From Methylobacterium segetis (GTDB lineage Bacteria; Pseudomonadota; Alphaproteobacteria; Rhizobiales; Beijerinckiaceae), in the NCBI RefSeq assembly GCF_004348265.1, contig NZ_SMNT01000057.1:1-39513 (forward strand): a DNA stretch of 39,513 nucleotides. The letters are read 5' to 3'. Both the position numbers and the translations under genes were made by a program. How positions within the stretch are numbered: position 1 is the stretch's first letter; every line of letters begins with the position of its first letter. The notes under the pieces were generated by a model. That model was not told the DNA's origin, ran no database searches, and worked only from the letters and a program-made list of their open reading frames with translations. Positions 14,766-23,351 of the stretch are shown in pieces.

Positions 14766-15974
14766 TTGCCCCGCACCCCGACGCCTCCCTTGACGCCTTC
14801 CTTGCAGACACCCCGTCTCACGACCCGCGCCCGCCTCGGCCTGACCCTGATCGCGGGCGGCGCGGTTGCCAACATCTACTACAACCAGCCCCTTCTCGCG
14901 CTCCTCGTCTCGGAATTCGGCGCGCGGGCGGCCGTCTGGATCCCGACGGCCTGCCTGATCGGCTACGGGCTCGGCATCCTCGGCCTCGTGCCCCTGGGCG
15001 ACAGCCTGCCCCGGCGAAGCCTGATCATCGGCCAGCTCGGGGCGCTCAGCCTCGCCCTGCTGCTGGCGGGCGCTGCCCCGAGCCTCGCCGTTCTGGCGCT
15101 GGCGAGCCTGATGATCGGCATCCTCGCCTCGGCCGCGCAGCAGGCCGTGCCCTTCGCCGCCGAGCTCGCCCCCGACGCGAGCCGGGGGCGCATCGTCGGT
15201 CAGGTGATGACCGGGCTTCTGACCGGCATCCTCCTCGCCCGCACGGCGAGCGGGCTCTTCGGTGCCCAGTTCGGCTGGCGGGCGGTGTTCTTCGCGGCGG
15301 CGGGCGTGGCGCTCGCCATGGCGGGGATCGCGGCCGCGACCCTGCCGCGCACGCCGCAGACGAAGCCCCTGCGCTACCGGGCGCTGATGCTCTCGATCCT
15401 CTACCTCGTGCGCACGCAGCCGATCCTGCGCACCGCGACCCTGTCGCAGGCCCTGCTGTTCGCGAGCTTCAACGCCTTCTGGGCGACGCTCGCCCTCCTC
15501 GTCGAGGCGCCGCCCTTCGATCTCACGGCAGCCGGGGCCGGGCTGTTCGGGGTGATCGGCGTCGCGGGCGCGCTCGTTGCGCCGATGTCGGGGCGCTTCA
15601 CGGACCGGCGCGGGGCGCGGCCCGTCGTCGTGGCGGGCAGCGCCTGCGTGCTCGCGGCCTTCGCCGTGCTCTGGCTCTGGGGCGGCACCTCGCTCATCGG
15701 CGTCGCGGCCGGCGTGCTGCTCATCGATATCGGGCTGAACGGCGCCCTCATCGCCAACCAGACCCGCGCCTACGCGCTCGTGCCCGGGGCGCGGGGGCGG
15801 ATCAACACCGTCCTGTTCACCGCGATGTTCGTGTTCGGCGCGCTCGGCGCCTATGCCGGCTCGCGGGCCTTCCTCGTCGCCGGCTGGCCGGGCGTCTGCG
15901 CGGTCGGTGGCGTGCTGTCGAGCCTCGCCCTCCTCGTCGCCGTGCTCGACCGGCACCGGCCGCGGGCTACCTGA
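14766..15974 (+). CDS. MFS transporter
   Basis: This is a 402-residue, 12-helix major facilitator superfamily exporter-like protein. The N-terminal half has ANIYYNQPLLALL in helix 1, a GLVPLGDSLPRRS loop 2-3 in the place of the family motif A, and the repeat of it (GRFTDRRGARPVV) in the second half. The sequence resembles the putative sugar/drug efflux group with the NIYYNQPLL signature. No ATG is available, so the start is a TTG at 14766; a TTG further in (about residue 9) is also possible. It overlaps the 3' end of the convergent cobC by 8 bp. Substrate unknown. Confidence 0.85.
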   Translation: MPRTPTPPLTPSLQTPRLTTRARLGLTLIAGGAVANIYYNQPLLALLVSEFGARAAVWIPTACLIGYGLGILGLVPLGDSLPRRSLIIGQLGALSLALLLAGAAPSLAVLALASLMIGILASAAQQAVPFAAELAPDASRGRIVGQVMTGLLTGILLARTASGLFGAQFGWRAVFFAAAGVALAMAGIAAATLPRTPQTKPLRYRALMLSILYLVRTQPILRTATLSQALLFASFNAFWATLALLVEAPPFDLTAAGAGLFGVIGVAGALVAPMSGRFTDRRGARPVVVAGSACVLAAFAVLWLWGGTSLIGVAAGVLLIDIGLNGALIANQTRAYALVPGARGRINTVLFTAMFVFGALGAYAGSRAFLVAGWPGVCAVGGVLSSLALLVAVLDRHRPRAT

Positions 15975-16941
15975 GGATCCGCGAGAGGCGGCACCACGCC
16001 GCCTTGTCGGGCGGCAGGCCGAAGCGGAGGCGCTCGGGCGCCGCCTCGAACCGGCGCACGTAGATCCCGGCCTCGCCGAGCCGCCGGAACAGGTCCGGCC
16101 CGTCCGCGAAATCGGCGGTCCGGAACAGGGCGGTGCCGCCGACGACCCGGCCGCCCCCGCGGGCGATCATGCGGTCGAGGCGCTCCGCATCCCAGCGCCG
16201 CTCCCGCGCCGCGGCCTCCCGCCACGCCGCATCGTCGAGTGCGGCCCGGCCGATGGCGAGCGCCGGCCCCGACACTGCCCATGGCCCGAGTGCGGCGGCG
16301 ATCCGCTCGGCGAAGCCGGTCTCCGCCACCGCGAAGCCGAGGCGGATGCCGGCGAGCCCGTAGGTCTTGCCGAACGAGCGCAGCACGACGAGGCCGGGGC
16401 CCACGAAGGGGCACAGGCTCTCGACGGGCTCCAGATCGGCGAAGGCCTCGTCGACGAGGAGGAGGCCGCCCCGCCCGTGCAGCCGCTCCGCCAGCGCCCG
16501 CAAGCGCGGGGCGGGGATGATGCGCCCGTCCGGATTGTTCGGGTTGACGACGATCGCCACATCCGCCTCGCCGATCCCGGCGATCTCCGGCACGGGGGCG
16601 ACGGCGTGGCCGCCGCGGATCCAGGCGGCTTCGTGCTCGGCATAGGTCGGCGAGACCACCGCCACCCGCCCCGGCGGCAGGAGCCGCGGCAGGATCTCGA
16701 TCAGGATCTGCGTGCCGGGGGCCGGCACGATCGCTGCCGGATCTGCGCAATAGGCCCTGGCGGCCGCCGCGCGCAGGGCCGCGAGGTCGGCTGGCGCGGG
16801 CAGGCGGCGGAACAGGCTGGCCTCCAGCGGCGGACAGGGATAGGGGACCGGATTGATCCCCGTCGAGAGATCGATCCACGGCTCGGGCGCGTCCGGGAAC
16901 AGCCTGCGCGCGGCGTCGAGGTCGCCGCCGTGGCTCACCAC
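15967..16941 (-). CDS. cobC: Threonine-phosphate decarboxylase-like PLP enzyme (CobC)
   Basis: CobC is the aerobic-pathway PLP enzyme that supplies (R)-1-amino-2-propanol O-phosphate for cobinamide formation. The 324-residue protein shows the fold-type I aminotransferase pattern: DLSTGINPVPYP near the N-terminus, VVNPNNPDGR in the middle, LLVDEAFADLEP, and the PLP lysine in SFGKTYGLAGIRLGF (Lys192). There is no suitable ATG before the domain, so the start is one of two adjacent GTG codons (16941 or 16938), giving (V)VSHGGDLDAA. An ATG further up would overlap the divergent cbiB start and is less likely. Its partner enzyme gene cbiB starts 30 bp away on the other strand. Confidence 0.92.
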   Translation of the reverse strand: MVSHGGDLDAARRLFPDAPEPWIDLSTGINPVPYPCPPLEASLFRRLPAPADLAALRAAAARAYCADPAAIVPAPGTQILIEILPRLLPPGRVAVVSPTYAEHEAAWIRGGHAVAPVPEIAGIGEADVAIVVNPNNPDGRIIPAPRLRALAERLHGRGGLLLVDEAFADLEPVESLCPFVGPGLVVLRSFGKTYGLAGIRLGFAVAETGFAERIAAALGPWAVSGPALAIGRAALDDAAWREAAARERRWDAERLDRMIARGGGRVVGGTALFRTADFADGPDLFRRLGEAGIYVRRFEAAPERLRFGLPPDKAAWCRLSRILR

Positions 16942-16971
16942 CGGCGCGCCCGCCCCCCCACCCGAGACCCC

Positions 16972-17964
16972 ATGTCCTGGACCGTCCTCGCCCATCCGCC
17001 CGACACGCTCATCATCCTCGCCCTCGCCCTCGTGATCGAGGCCGCGGCGGGATATCCGGACGCGCTCTACAGGGCGCTCGGCCACCCTGTCACCTGGATC
17101 GGCCAGCTGATCGCGGCCCTCGACCGGGGGCTGAACCGGGGCGAGCCCGGCGCGCGCCGCCTCAAGGGCGTGCTCGCTCTCCTCGTGCTGCTGGCCGCCG
17201 CGATCGCGAGCGGCCTCGCCCTGACGGCGCTCGCCGGGCTCGCCGGCCCGGTGCTCGGGCTCGTCCTCGCCGCGCTCCTCTGCGCCACGCTGCCCGCGCA
17301 GAGGAGCCTCGACCAGCACGTCGTCCGCGTCGCCGCGTCGCTGCGGCGGGAGGGCCTCCCGGGCGGGCGCCGCGCCGTCTCGATGATCGTCGGGCGCGAC
17401 CCCGACACCCTCGACGAGGCCGGCATCTGCCGGGCCGCGATCGAGAGCCTCGCCGAGAATTTCTCCGACGGGATCGTGGCGCCGGCCTTCTGGATCGGCC
17501 TGGGCGGGCTGCCCGGCGGCCTCCTCTACAAGGCGGCCAACACCGCCGACAGCATGATCGGCCACCGCACACCCCGCCACGCCGAGTTCGGCTGGGCCGC
17601 GGCCCGCTTCGACGACCTGATCAACCTCCCGGCCTCCCGTCTCACCGCCCTCCTCATCGTCGCGGCGGCGCGTCTGACGAAGGGCGCCTCGGCGCGCGGC
17701 GCCTGGGCGGCGATGCGGCGGGATGCGCGGGCCCACCGCTCGCCGAATGCGGGCTGGCCCGAGGCCGCGATGGCCGGGGCGCTGGGCCTGCGCCTTGCCG
17801 GCCCCCGGGTCTACGGGGGCGAGCGCGTGGCCGATGCGTGGATGGGCGATGGGCGCGCCGAGGCGGGACCGGGGGATATCGAACGGGCGATCCGGATCTA
17901 TCGCACCGCCTGCGCCCTGCTGTTCGGGCTGGCGGCCGTGCTCGCCACGCTTCTCGCGGGCTGA
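16972..17964 (+). CDS. cbiB: Adenosylcobinamide-phosphate synthase (CbiB/CobD)
   Basis: This integral membrane enzyme joins aminopropanol (phosphate) to adenosylcobyric acid. It is named CobD in the Pseudomonas scheme and CbiB in Salmonella. The 330-residue protein has about four to five hydrophobic helices, including residues 10-25, 65-110 and the last 25, and family signatures EAAAGYPDALYRALGHPVTW, IVGRDPDTLDEAG, ESLAENFSDGIVAPAFW, KAANTADSMIGHRT and FDDLINLPASRLTALL. The ATG at 16972 gives the standard N-terminus. It is divergent from cobC and ends 7 bp from the convergent cobQ. Confidence 0.95.
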   Translation: MSWTVLAHPPDTLIILALALVIEAAAGYPDALYRALGHPVTWIGQLIAALDRGLNRGEPGARRLKGVLALLVLLAAAIASGLALTALAGLAGPVLGLVLAALLCATLPAQRSLDQHVVRVAASLRREGLPGGRRAVSMIVGRDPDTLDEAGICRAAIESLAENFSDGIVAPAFWIGLGGLPGGLLYKAANTADSMIGHRTPRHAEFGWAAARFDDLINLPASRLTALLIVAAARLTKGASARGAWAAMRRDARAHRSPNAGWPEAAMAGALGLRLAGPRVYGGERVADAWMGDGRAEAGPGDIERAIRIYRTACALLFGLAAVLATLLAG

Positions 17965-17971
17965 CGGGCGG

Positions 17972-19426
17972 TCACCCGGCCAGGGCGAGCAGCCGGTCGC
18001 AATCGACATGGGCCTCGATGTGCCGGGCGAGGCCGTCGAGCACGGCCTCGATGCCGGCCTCGTAATTCGCCCCGCTCGCCGCGGCGCCGAGGCGCGTGAG
18101 CCAGGCGGCGCGCTGCCGGTCGTCGGCGAAGAGCCCGTGCATGTAGGTGCCGAATACCCGGCCGTCCGCCGAGACGGCCCCGTCGGTCCGCCCGTCCGCG
18201 AGGCGCAGGAGCGGGCGCGCGGCGTCGGGTCCCGCGGTATCGCCGATATGCATCTCATAGCCGGCGAACGGCACCTGATCGGGCAGGCTCTCGCCCGTCA
18301 CCGCCTCCAGGCGCTTGAGAGGCGTCATCACCGTCTCGACGTCGAGGAGGCCGAGGCCGGGAACGGAGCGCGCCTCGCCCTCGATGCCGTGCGGGTCGCT
18401 GATGAGGCGCCCGAGCATCTGGTAGCCGCCGCACAGGCCGAGCACCCGCCCGCCGCGGCGCAGATGCGCCTGGAGATCGATGTCCCAGCCCTGGCTTCGA
18501 AGGTAGGCGAGGTCGTCGATCGTGGTCTTGGAGCCCGGCAGCAGGACGAGGTCGGCGTCGCCGGGGAGCGCTTCGCCCGCCCGCACCAGCACCACCGCGA
18601 TCCCGGGCTCGGCGCGCAGCGGGTCGAGGTCGTCGAAATTGGCGATCCGGGGCAGGACCGGGACCGCGATCGTGCGGCACCCCGCCCGCGCCTCCGAGCC
18701 GCGCAGGCCGAGCACGTCCTCGGCCGGGAGCCGCGCGGCGTCGGCGAAATGGGGCACGAGGCCGAGGCTCTCCCAGCCCGTGCGCTCCGCGATGATCCGC
18801 ATCCCGTCCGCGAACAGGCTGGGATCGCCCCGGAAGCGGTTGACGAGGAAGCCGCGCACCATCGCCGCGTCGGCCTCGTCGAGCACCGCCTTCGTGCCGA
18901 CGAGGCTCGCGATGACGCCGCCCCGGTCGATGTCGCCGAGCAGGATCACCGGCGTCCCGGAGGCGCGGGCAAAGCCCATATTGGCGATGTCCCCGGCCCG
19001 CAGGTTCACCTCGGAGGCCGAGCCCGCCCCCTCGACGAGGACGAGGTCGGCCTCCGCCCGCAGATGCGCGAAGCTCTCCAGCACGGAGGCGAGCAGCCGC
19101 GGCTTCCAGCCCTGGTAATCGCGCGCCTTCGCGGTTCCGACCATGCGGCCCTGCACGACGACCTGCGAGCCGACCTCGCTCTGGGGCTTCAGGAGGACCG
19201 GGTTCATGTGGACGGAGGGCGGCACGCCGGCCGCCCGCGCCTGCAGCGCCTGCGCGCGCCCGATCTCGCCGCCATCGGCCGTGACGGCGGCGTTGTTCGA
19301 CATGTTCTGCGGCTTGAACGGGCGCACGCGCAGGCCCCGCCGCGTGAAGGCCCGGGCGAGCCCGGCGACGATCAGCGACTTGCCGACATCCGAGCCCGTC
19401 CCCTGGATCATGATGGCGCGGGTCAT
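17972..19426 (-). CDS. cobQ: Cobyric acid synthase (glutamine-hydrolysing)
   Basis: CobQ amidates four side-chain carboxylates of adenosylcobyrinic acid a,c-diamide using glutamine and ATP. The 484-residue protein has an N-terminal dethiobiotin-synthetase-like ATPase domain (IQGTGSDVGKS at the start, RPFKPQNMSNNAAVT, EGAGSASEVNL, LLGDIDRGG) and a C-terminal class I glutamine amidotransferase domain with nucleophile Cys332 (GLCGGYQMLG) and the conserved His430 (YMHGLF). The ATG at 19426 is preferred over the in-frame ATG at 19432. The GAGG lies about 8 nt before the former but only 2 nt before the latter, and family members usually begin MTRAIMIQG. Confidence 0.94.
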   Translation of the reverse strand: MTRAIMIQGTGSDVGKSLIVAGLARAFTRRGLRVRPFKPQNMSNNAAVTADGGEIGRAQALQARAAGVPPSVHMNPVLLKPQSEVGSQVVVQGRMVGTAKARDYQGWKPRLLASVLESFAHLRAEADLVLVEGAGSASEVNLRAGDIANMGFARASGTPVILLGDIDRGGVIASLVGTKAVLDEADAAMVRGFLVNRFRGDPSLFADGMRIIAERTGWESLGLVPHFADAARLPAEDVLGLRGSEARAGCRTIAVPVLPRIANFDDLDPLRAEPGIAVVLVRAGEALPGDADLVLLPGSKTTIDDLAYLRSQGWDIDLQAHLRRGGRVLGLCGGYQMLGRLISDPHGIEGEARSVPGLGLLDVETVMTPLKRLEAVTGESLPDQVPFAGYEMHIGDTAGPDAARPLLRLADGRTDGAVSADGRVFGTYMHGLFADDRQRAAWLTRLGAAASGANYEAGIEAVLDGLARHIEAHVDCDRLLALAG

Positions 19427-19631
19427 CGGCATATCCTCGCGGGCGACGGCCTGTCCGGGCAGACGGCGCCTGTTCCCCGGCGGCCGCGACGGATCCGGCG
19501 CGCATCCGGCATCCGGAACCCCATGCCATCCCACCGGCGGCCCGGCCGTTCCTGCGGACGATTCATGTCGAGCCGGGATGTCCGATCGCGTGCGTGAGGG
19601 TGGGCCAGCCCCTCTCGCTGCCGGGGCGGAG

Positions 19632-19658
19632 GCCGTCCGTCAAGCTCGCACGGACGGC
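19632..19658. repeat. Perfect 9-bp inverted repeat in the cobQ-matB intergenic region
   Basis: GCCGTCCGT (19632-19640) and ACGGACGGC (19650-19658) form a hairpin with a 9-nt loop. It lies in the 389-bp gene-free stretch between divergent cobQ and matB. No T-tract follows on either strand, so an operator or processing site is as likely as a terminator. I see no cobalamin-riboswitch motifs and no credible ORF in this stretch; besides this hairpin it holds only the 17-bp repeats at 19736-19786. Confidence 0.5.
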
Positions 19659-19735
19659 ATCGCTCGCGGCGGGGCACCGCGCGGTCCGCCGCACAGCCCC
19701 GACATCTGCCCATATCCCTGCCGCCTGCCCACGTT

Positions 19736-19786
19736 CCTGACCCCTCCCTAAACCTTACCCCTCCCCAAACCTGACCCCTCCCCAAG
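19736..19786. repeat. Three 17-bp tandem repeats upstream of matB
   Basis: CCTGACCCCTCCCTAAA, CCTTACCCCTCCCCAAA and CCTGACCCCTCCCCAAG follow one another without spacers and end 29 bp before the matB start codon. Differences are confined to three positions. Their place immediately ahead of the coding region suggests an effect on the matB promoter or leader, but no regulator is known to bind such a unit. Confidence 0.85.
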
Positions 19787-19815
19787 AATTCGCGCGATGT
19801 GCTAGGCACGCGCGC

Positions 19816-21336
19816 ATGACGAACCACCTCTTCGATCTCGTGCGGGCCGGTCTGCCCGCCGACCCCGCGGCCAGGACCTTCATCGAGACGCCGGACGGGG
19901 CGGTGCTCACCTATGCCGACCTCCTCGCGCGCTCCGCGGCCTACGCCAACGCGCTCACAGAGCTCGGCGTGACGGTCGGCGACCGGGTCGCCGTGCAGGT
20001 CGACAAGAGCCCCGAGGTGATCTTCCTCTATCTCGGCGCGGTGCGGGCCGGCGCGGTCTTCCTGCCCCTCAACACCGCCTATACGGGCGCGGAGGTCGCC
20101 TACTTCCTGTCCGATGCCCAGCCTGCCCTGTTCGTCTGCGATCCGGGCAAGCGCGACGCGCTGGCGCCGGTCGCGCAAGGGGCCGGCGTCGGGGCGCTCC
20201 GCACCCTCGGCGGCGACGGGCTCGGCAGCATGGCCGATGCGGCCGATGCGGCGGCACCGGATTTCGCCGACGTGGCGCGCGAGCCGGACGATCTCGCGGC
20301 GATCCTCTACACCTCGGGCACGACGGGGCGCTCGAAGGGCGCGATGCTGACCCACGAGAACCTCGCCTCGAACACCCGCACCCTCGTCGATCTCTGGCGC
20401 TTCACCGCCGACGACGTGCTGATCCACGCGCTGCCCGTCTTCCACACCCACGGCCTGTTCGTGGCGACGAACATCGTGCTCGCCACGGGCGGCACCATGC
20501 TGTTCCTGCCCCGGCTCGACCCGAAGCGGATCCTGGAGCTGATGCCGCGCGCGACCGCGATGATGGGCGTGCCGACCTTCTACACCCGCCTCCTTAAGGA
20601 GCCGGGCCTGACCCGGGAGGTCGCCGCGCCGATGCGGCTCTTCATCTCGGGCTCGGCGCCGCTGCTCGCCGAGACGCACCGGGAATGGCAGGCCCGTACC
20701 GGCCACGCCATCCTCGAGCGCTACGGCATGACCGAGACCAACATGAGCACCTCGAACCCCTACGAGGGCGGCCGCATCGCCGGGACGGTCGGCTTTCCCC
20801 TGCCGGACGTGGCGCTCCGCGTGGTCGACCCGGAGACCGGCGCGCGCCTGCCCGAGGGCGAGGTCGGCATGATCGAGGTCAAGGGCCCGAACGTCTTCAA
20901 GGGCTACTGGCGGATGCCCGAGAAGACCGCCGCCGAGTTCCGGGCGGACGGGTTCTTCATCACGGGCGACCTCGGCAAGATCGATGCGGAGGGCTACGTC
21001 CACATCGTCGGGCGCGGCAAGGATCTCATCATCTCGGGTGGCTTCAACGTCTACCCGAAGGAGATCGAGACCGAGATCGACGCCATCCCCGGCGTGATCG
21101 AATCCGCGGTGATCGGCCTGCCCCACGCCGATTTCGGCGAGGGCGTCACCGCCGTCGTGGTGGCGGGCGAGGGCGCGCCGGACGAGGCGGCCGTGCTGGC
21201 CCAGCTCGAAGGGCGCCTCGCCAAGTTCAAGCTGCCCAAGCGCGTGCTCTTCGCGAGCGAGCTGCCGCGCAACGCCATGGGCAAGGTGCAGAAGAACGTG
21301 CTCCGCGAGACCCATGCACAGCTTTATCGGCCGTGA
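19816..21336 (+). CDS. matB: Malonyl-CoA/methylmalonyl-CoA synthetase MatB
   Basis: MatB activates malonate (and often methylmalonate) to the CoA thioester via an acyl-adenylate. The 506-residue ANL-superfamily protein shows the P-loop-like YTSGTTGRSKGAM (from Tyr165), LPVFHTHGLF, the ERYGMTETNMSTSNPY block (Tyr303), GRIAGTVGFPLP, the hinge region TGDLGKID and GRGKDLIISGGFNVYPKEIE, and the catalytic lysine in NAMGKVQK (Lys490). The TNMSTSNPY...GTVGFPLP combination and FIETPDG near the N-terminus are typical of MatB rather than acetyl- or long-chain acyl-CoA ligases. The ATG at 19816 is the natural start. Confidence 0.88.
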   Translation: MTNHLFDLVRAGLPADPAARTFIETPDGAVLTYADLLARSAAYANALTELGVTVGDRVAVQVDKSPEVIFLYLGAVRAGAVFLPLNTAYTGAEVAYFLSDAQPALFVCDPGKRDALAPVAQGAGVGALRTLGGDGLGSMADAADAAAPDFADVAREPDDLAAILYTSGTTGRSKGAMLTHENLASNTRTLVDLWRFTADDVLIHALPVFHTHGLFVATNIVLATGGTMLFLPRLDPKRILELMPRATAMMGVPTFYTRLLKEPGLTREVAAPMRLFISGSAPLLAETHREWQARTGHAILERYGMTETNMSTSNPYEGGRIAGTVGFPLPDVALRVVDPETGARLPEGEVGMIEVKGPNVFKGYWRMPEKTAAEFRADGFFITGDLGKIDAEGYVHIVGRGKDLIISGGFNVYPKEIETEIDAIPGVIESAVIGLPHADFGEGVTAVVVAGEGAPDEAAVLAQLEGRLAKFKLPKRVLFASELPRNAMGKVQKNVLRETHAQLYRP

Positions 21337-21435
21337 GCCGCGCGGCCCGCATGCTGAGGGGAACGGCGCTCCCGCGCTGACGTTGTTGCTGCCGTGCGCG
21401 GGGCCGCCGCGCAGCCTCTCGAGCCACTTTCCCGC

Positions 21436-22593
21436 ATGACAGCGCCACCGCTCCGCCCACCCGCCCCGCCCGAGACCGGCGCGGGCGGCTCGATCCTGTG
21501 GACGCTCCTCGTCGGGACGGCGCTGATCGCGCTCGCCGCGGCGCCGAAGGCCCGATCCGCCGCGCCGCTCACCGAGCCGGAGCCGGTCCGCGCCGCCGAT
21601 GGCGGCGCCCGCTCCCATACCGGCCGCGCGGCCGAGCTCGTCGGCGCGACGCAGCCCGAGCGCGGCCGCAAGGCCCGCAATCCCACCGAGATCACCGGGG
21701 CGGGCTGGAAGGACATCGCGTTCCGCGTCTACCTCGAGTTCAACAAGGACCGCGTCCTGTCGGTGGCGGCGGGCGTCACCTTCTACTCGCTGCTCTCGCT
21801 GTTCCCGGCGGTAGCCGCCCTCGTCGCCTGCTACGGCCTGTTCGCGGATGTGAGCGTCATCAACACGCATCTCGCGAGCCTTCAGGGCGTGCTGCCGCAG
21901 GGCGCCATCGAGATCGTCGGCGAACAGGTCAAGCGCATCGCCTCGAAGGGCGGCGGCACGCTCGGGGTCACCTTCTTCACGAGCCTCGTGCTCTCCCTCT
22001 GGAGCGCGAACGCCGCCATGAAGGCGATGTTCGACGCCCTCAACGTCGTCTACGAGGAGGAGGAGAAGCGCTCCTTCGTGATGCTCAACCTGCGCTCGCT
22101 GACCTTCACGGGCGGGGCGCTGCTGTTCATCATCTTCGCGCTGACCTCGATCGTGGTCCTGCCCGTCGTCTTCGCCTATGTCGGCATCAGCGACAGCGCG
22201 TGGTTCATCGCGCTGCTGCGCTGGCCCGCGCTGCTCCTCGTGCTGCTGGCCGGCCTCTCGGTGCTCTACCGATACGGCCCGAGCCGCGAGCATGCCCGCT
22301 GGCGCTGGGTGGGGACCGGCAGCCTCGTCGCCTGCATCCTCTGGCTCGCCGCCTCGCTCCTGTTCTCGTGGTACGTGGCGAACTTCGGCAATTACAACGA
22401 GACGTACGGTTCGCTCGGGGCGGTGATCGGCTTCATGACCTGGATCTGGATCTCGGCGACGATCGTGCTGCTCGGCGGCGAGATCAACGCCGAGATGGAG
22501 CACCAGACGGTCCGGGACACGACCACGGGCCCCGAACTGCCCCTCGGCGCCCGCGAGGCGCGGATGGCGGACTCGGTCGGGGCAGCGGCCTGA
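21436..22593 (+). CDS. YihY/BrkB-family inner membrane protein
   Basis: This 385-residue protein belongs to the YihY/virulence factor BrkB family (sometimes labelled ribonuclease BN, a misnomer), whose function is not settled. A variable N-terminal part includes one hydrophobic segment (about residues 20-37) and a Pro/Ala/Arg-rich linker to about residue 80. The core follows: AGVTFYSLLSLFPAVAAL, SLWSANAAMKAMFDALNVVY, several transmembrane helices, YRYGPSREHARWRWVGTGS, YNETYGSLGAVIGFMTWIW and GGEINAEME at the end. The ATG at 21436 is used; an upstream GTG would add 14 residues. The gene follows matB after 99 bp in the same direction. Confidence 0.88.
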   Translation: MTAPPLRPPAPPETGAGGSILWTLLVGTALIALAAAPKARSAAPLTEPEPVRAADGGARSHTGRAAELVGATQPERGRKARNPTEITGAGWKDIAFRVYLEFNKDRVLSVAAGVTFYSLLSLFPAVAALVACYGLFADVSVINTHLASLQGVLPQGAIEIVGEQVKRIASKGGGTLGVTFFTSLVLSLWSANAAMKAMFDALNVVYEEEEKRSFVMLNLRSLTFTGGALLFIIFALTSIVVLPVVFAYVGISDSAWFIALLRWPALLLVLLAGLSVLYRYGPSREHARWRWVGTGSLVACILWLAASLLFSWYVANFGNYNETYGSLGAVIGFMTWIWISATIVLLGGEINAEMEHQTVRDTTTGPELPLGAREARMADSVGAAA

Positions 22594-22661
22594 GGCCGCC
22601 TCCCCGCCGCACCGCTCCGTCACCATATCGGGCTCGAGACCCGGAAGATCAGGAGGACACC

Positions 22662-23090
22662 ATGGCCGATCCCACCACGGACGCTCCGGAGGCTCGCTCG
22701 GAGGCGGAATGGCGTGCCGTGCTGACGCCCGACCAGTACCGGGTGCTGCGCGAGCACGGCACCGAGCGCGCCGGCACGAGCTGCCTGCTCGCCGAGAAGC
22801 GGCCCGGCACCTTCGCCTGCGCCGGATGCGGCGAGCCGCTCTTCGTCTCCGGCACCAAGTTCGAGTCCGGCACGGGCTGGCCGAGCTTCTTCGAGCCACT
22901 GCCCGGCGCCGTCGAGACGCAGACCGACCGCAGCCACTGGATGGTGCGGACCGAGGCCCATTGCGCCCGCTGCAAGGGCCATCTGGGGCACGTCTTCGAC
23001 GACGGTCCGGCCCCGACGGGCCTGCGCTATTGCATGAACGGCACCGCCCTGACCTTCGAGCCCGAGGCCGGCAGAGAAACATCCCTTTGA
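22662..23090 (+). CDS. msrB: Peptide-methionine (R)-S-oxide reductase
   Basis: MsrB reduces the R-epimer of methionine sulfoxide in proteins. The 142-residue protein has the zinc-binding pairs Cys53/Cys56 (CAGC) and Cys101/Cys104 (CARC), the substrate segment SGTGWPSFFEP, and the catalytic Cys124 in LRYCMNG, with Cys41 available as the recycling cysteine. The ATG at 22662 is preceded by AGGAGGA at 22651-22657. The C-terminus ends shortly after the catalytic region (FEPEAGRETSL), beside a stretch with lower GC and a strong inverted repeat. Confidence 0.94.
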   Translation: MADPTTDAPEARSEAEWRAVLTPDQYRVLREHGTERAGTSCLLAEKRPGTFACAGCGEPLFVSGTKFESGTGWPSFFEPLPGAVETQTDRSHWMVRTEAHCARCKGHLGHVFDDGPAPTGLRYCMNGTALTFEPEAGRETSL

Positions 23091-23126
23091 TGGGGAAAGG
23101 TTTCGTACGGTAGATGTCGCTCGGCC

Positions 23127-23199
23127 CTCGGTCTTGATTTCGGCGCCTTTTTCCTTAGTCCCTGGTGAACCCAAAGCCGAAATGTCTCGTGAGACCGAG
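23127..23199. repeat. Nested inverted repeat downstream of msrB
   Basis: The outer arms CTCGGTCT (23127-23134) and AGACCGAG (23192-23199) and the inner arms ATTTCGGC (23137-23144) and GCCGAAAT (23176-23183) are both perfect 8-bp matches in the same stem register. They enclose a 31-nt loop with a TTTTT run. The element falls in the 261-bp gap between msrB and the CYTH gene, which is visibly less GC-rich than its surroundings. It may be a structured transcript end, an attenuator or a remnant of a small mobile element. Confidence 0.55.
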
Positions 23200-23351
23200 A
23201 AATGGGCAGGGCCGGGCGAAGATCCTCGGGCCTTGCTGCAAAGCTGTTGGCGAGGCAACCGAAGTCTTCGCGTCCAGCCCCGGTCATCCGAGACACGACG
23301 GTACGAGCGTCCACCCGTCGCCGGCGGGCGGCGAATGCGCGGAGGCTGAGT

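Noticed and set aside
16939..18258. Extension of the cobC frame upstream over cbiB
   Set aside because: The frame stays open for over 400 codons opposite cbiB, but the translation there is shadow-like; the domain begins right at the GTG codons 16941/16938.
19433..19815. A possible second cobalamin riboswitch upstream of cobQ
   Set aside because: Neither the CCGCAACTGT block nor a B12 box (AGCCAGGAGACC) is present on the minus strand in this stretch.
19423..23082. A 1219-codon minus-strand frame opposite matB, the BrkB gene and msrB
   Set aside because: It runs across several genes on the opposite strand and their gaps, which no real gene would do, and its translation matches nothing.
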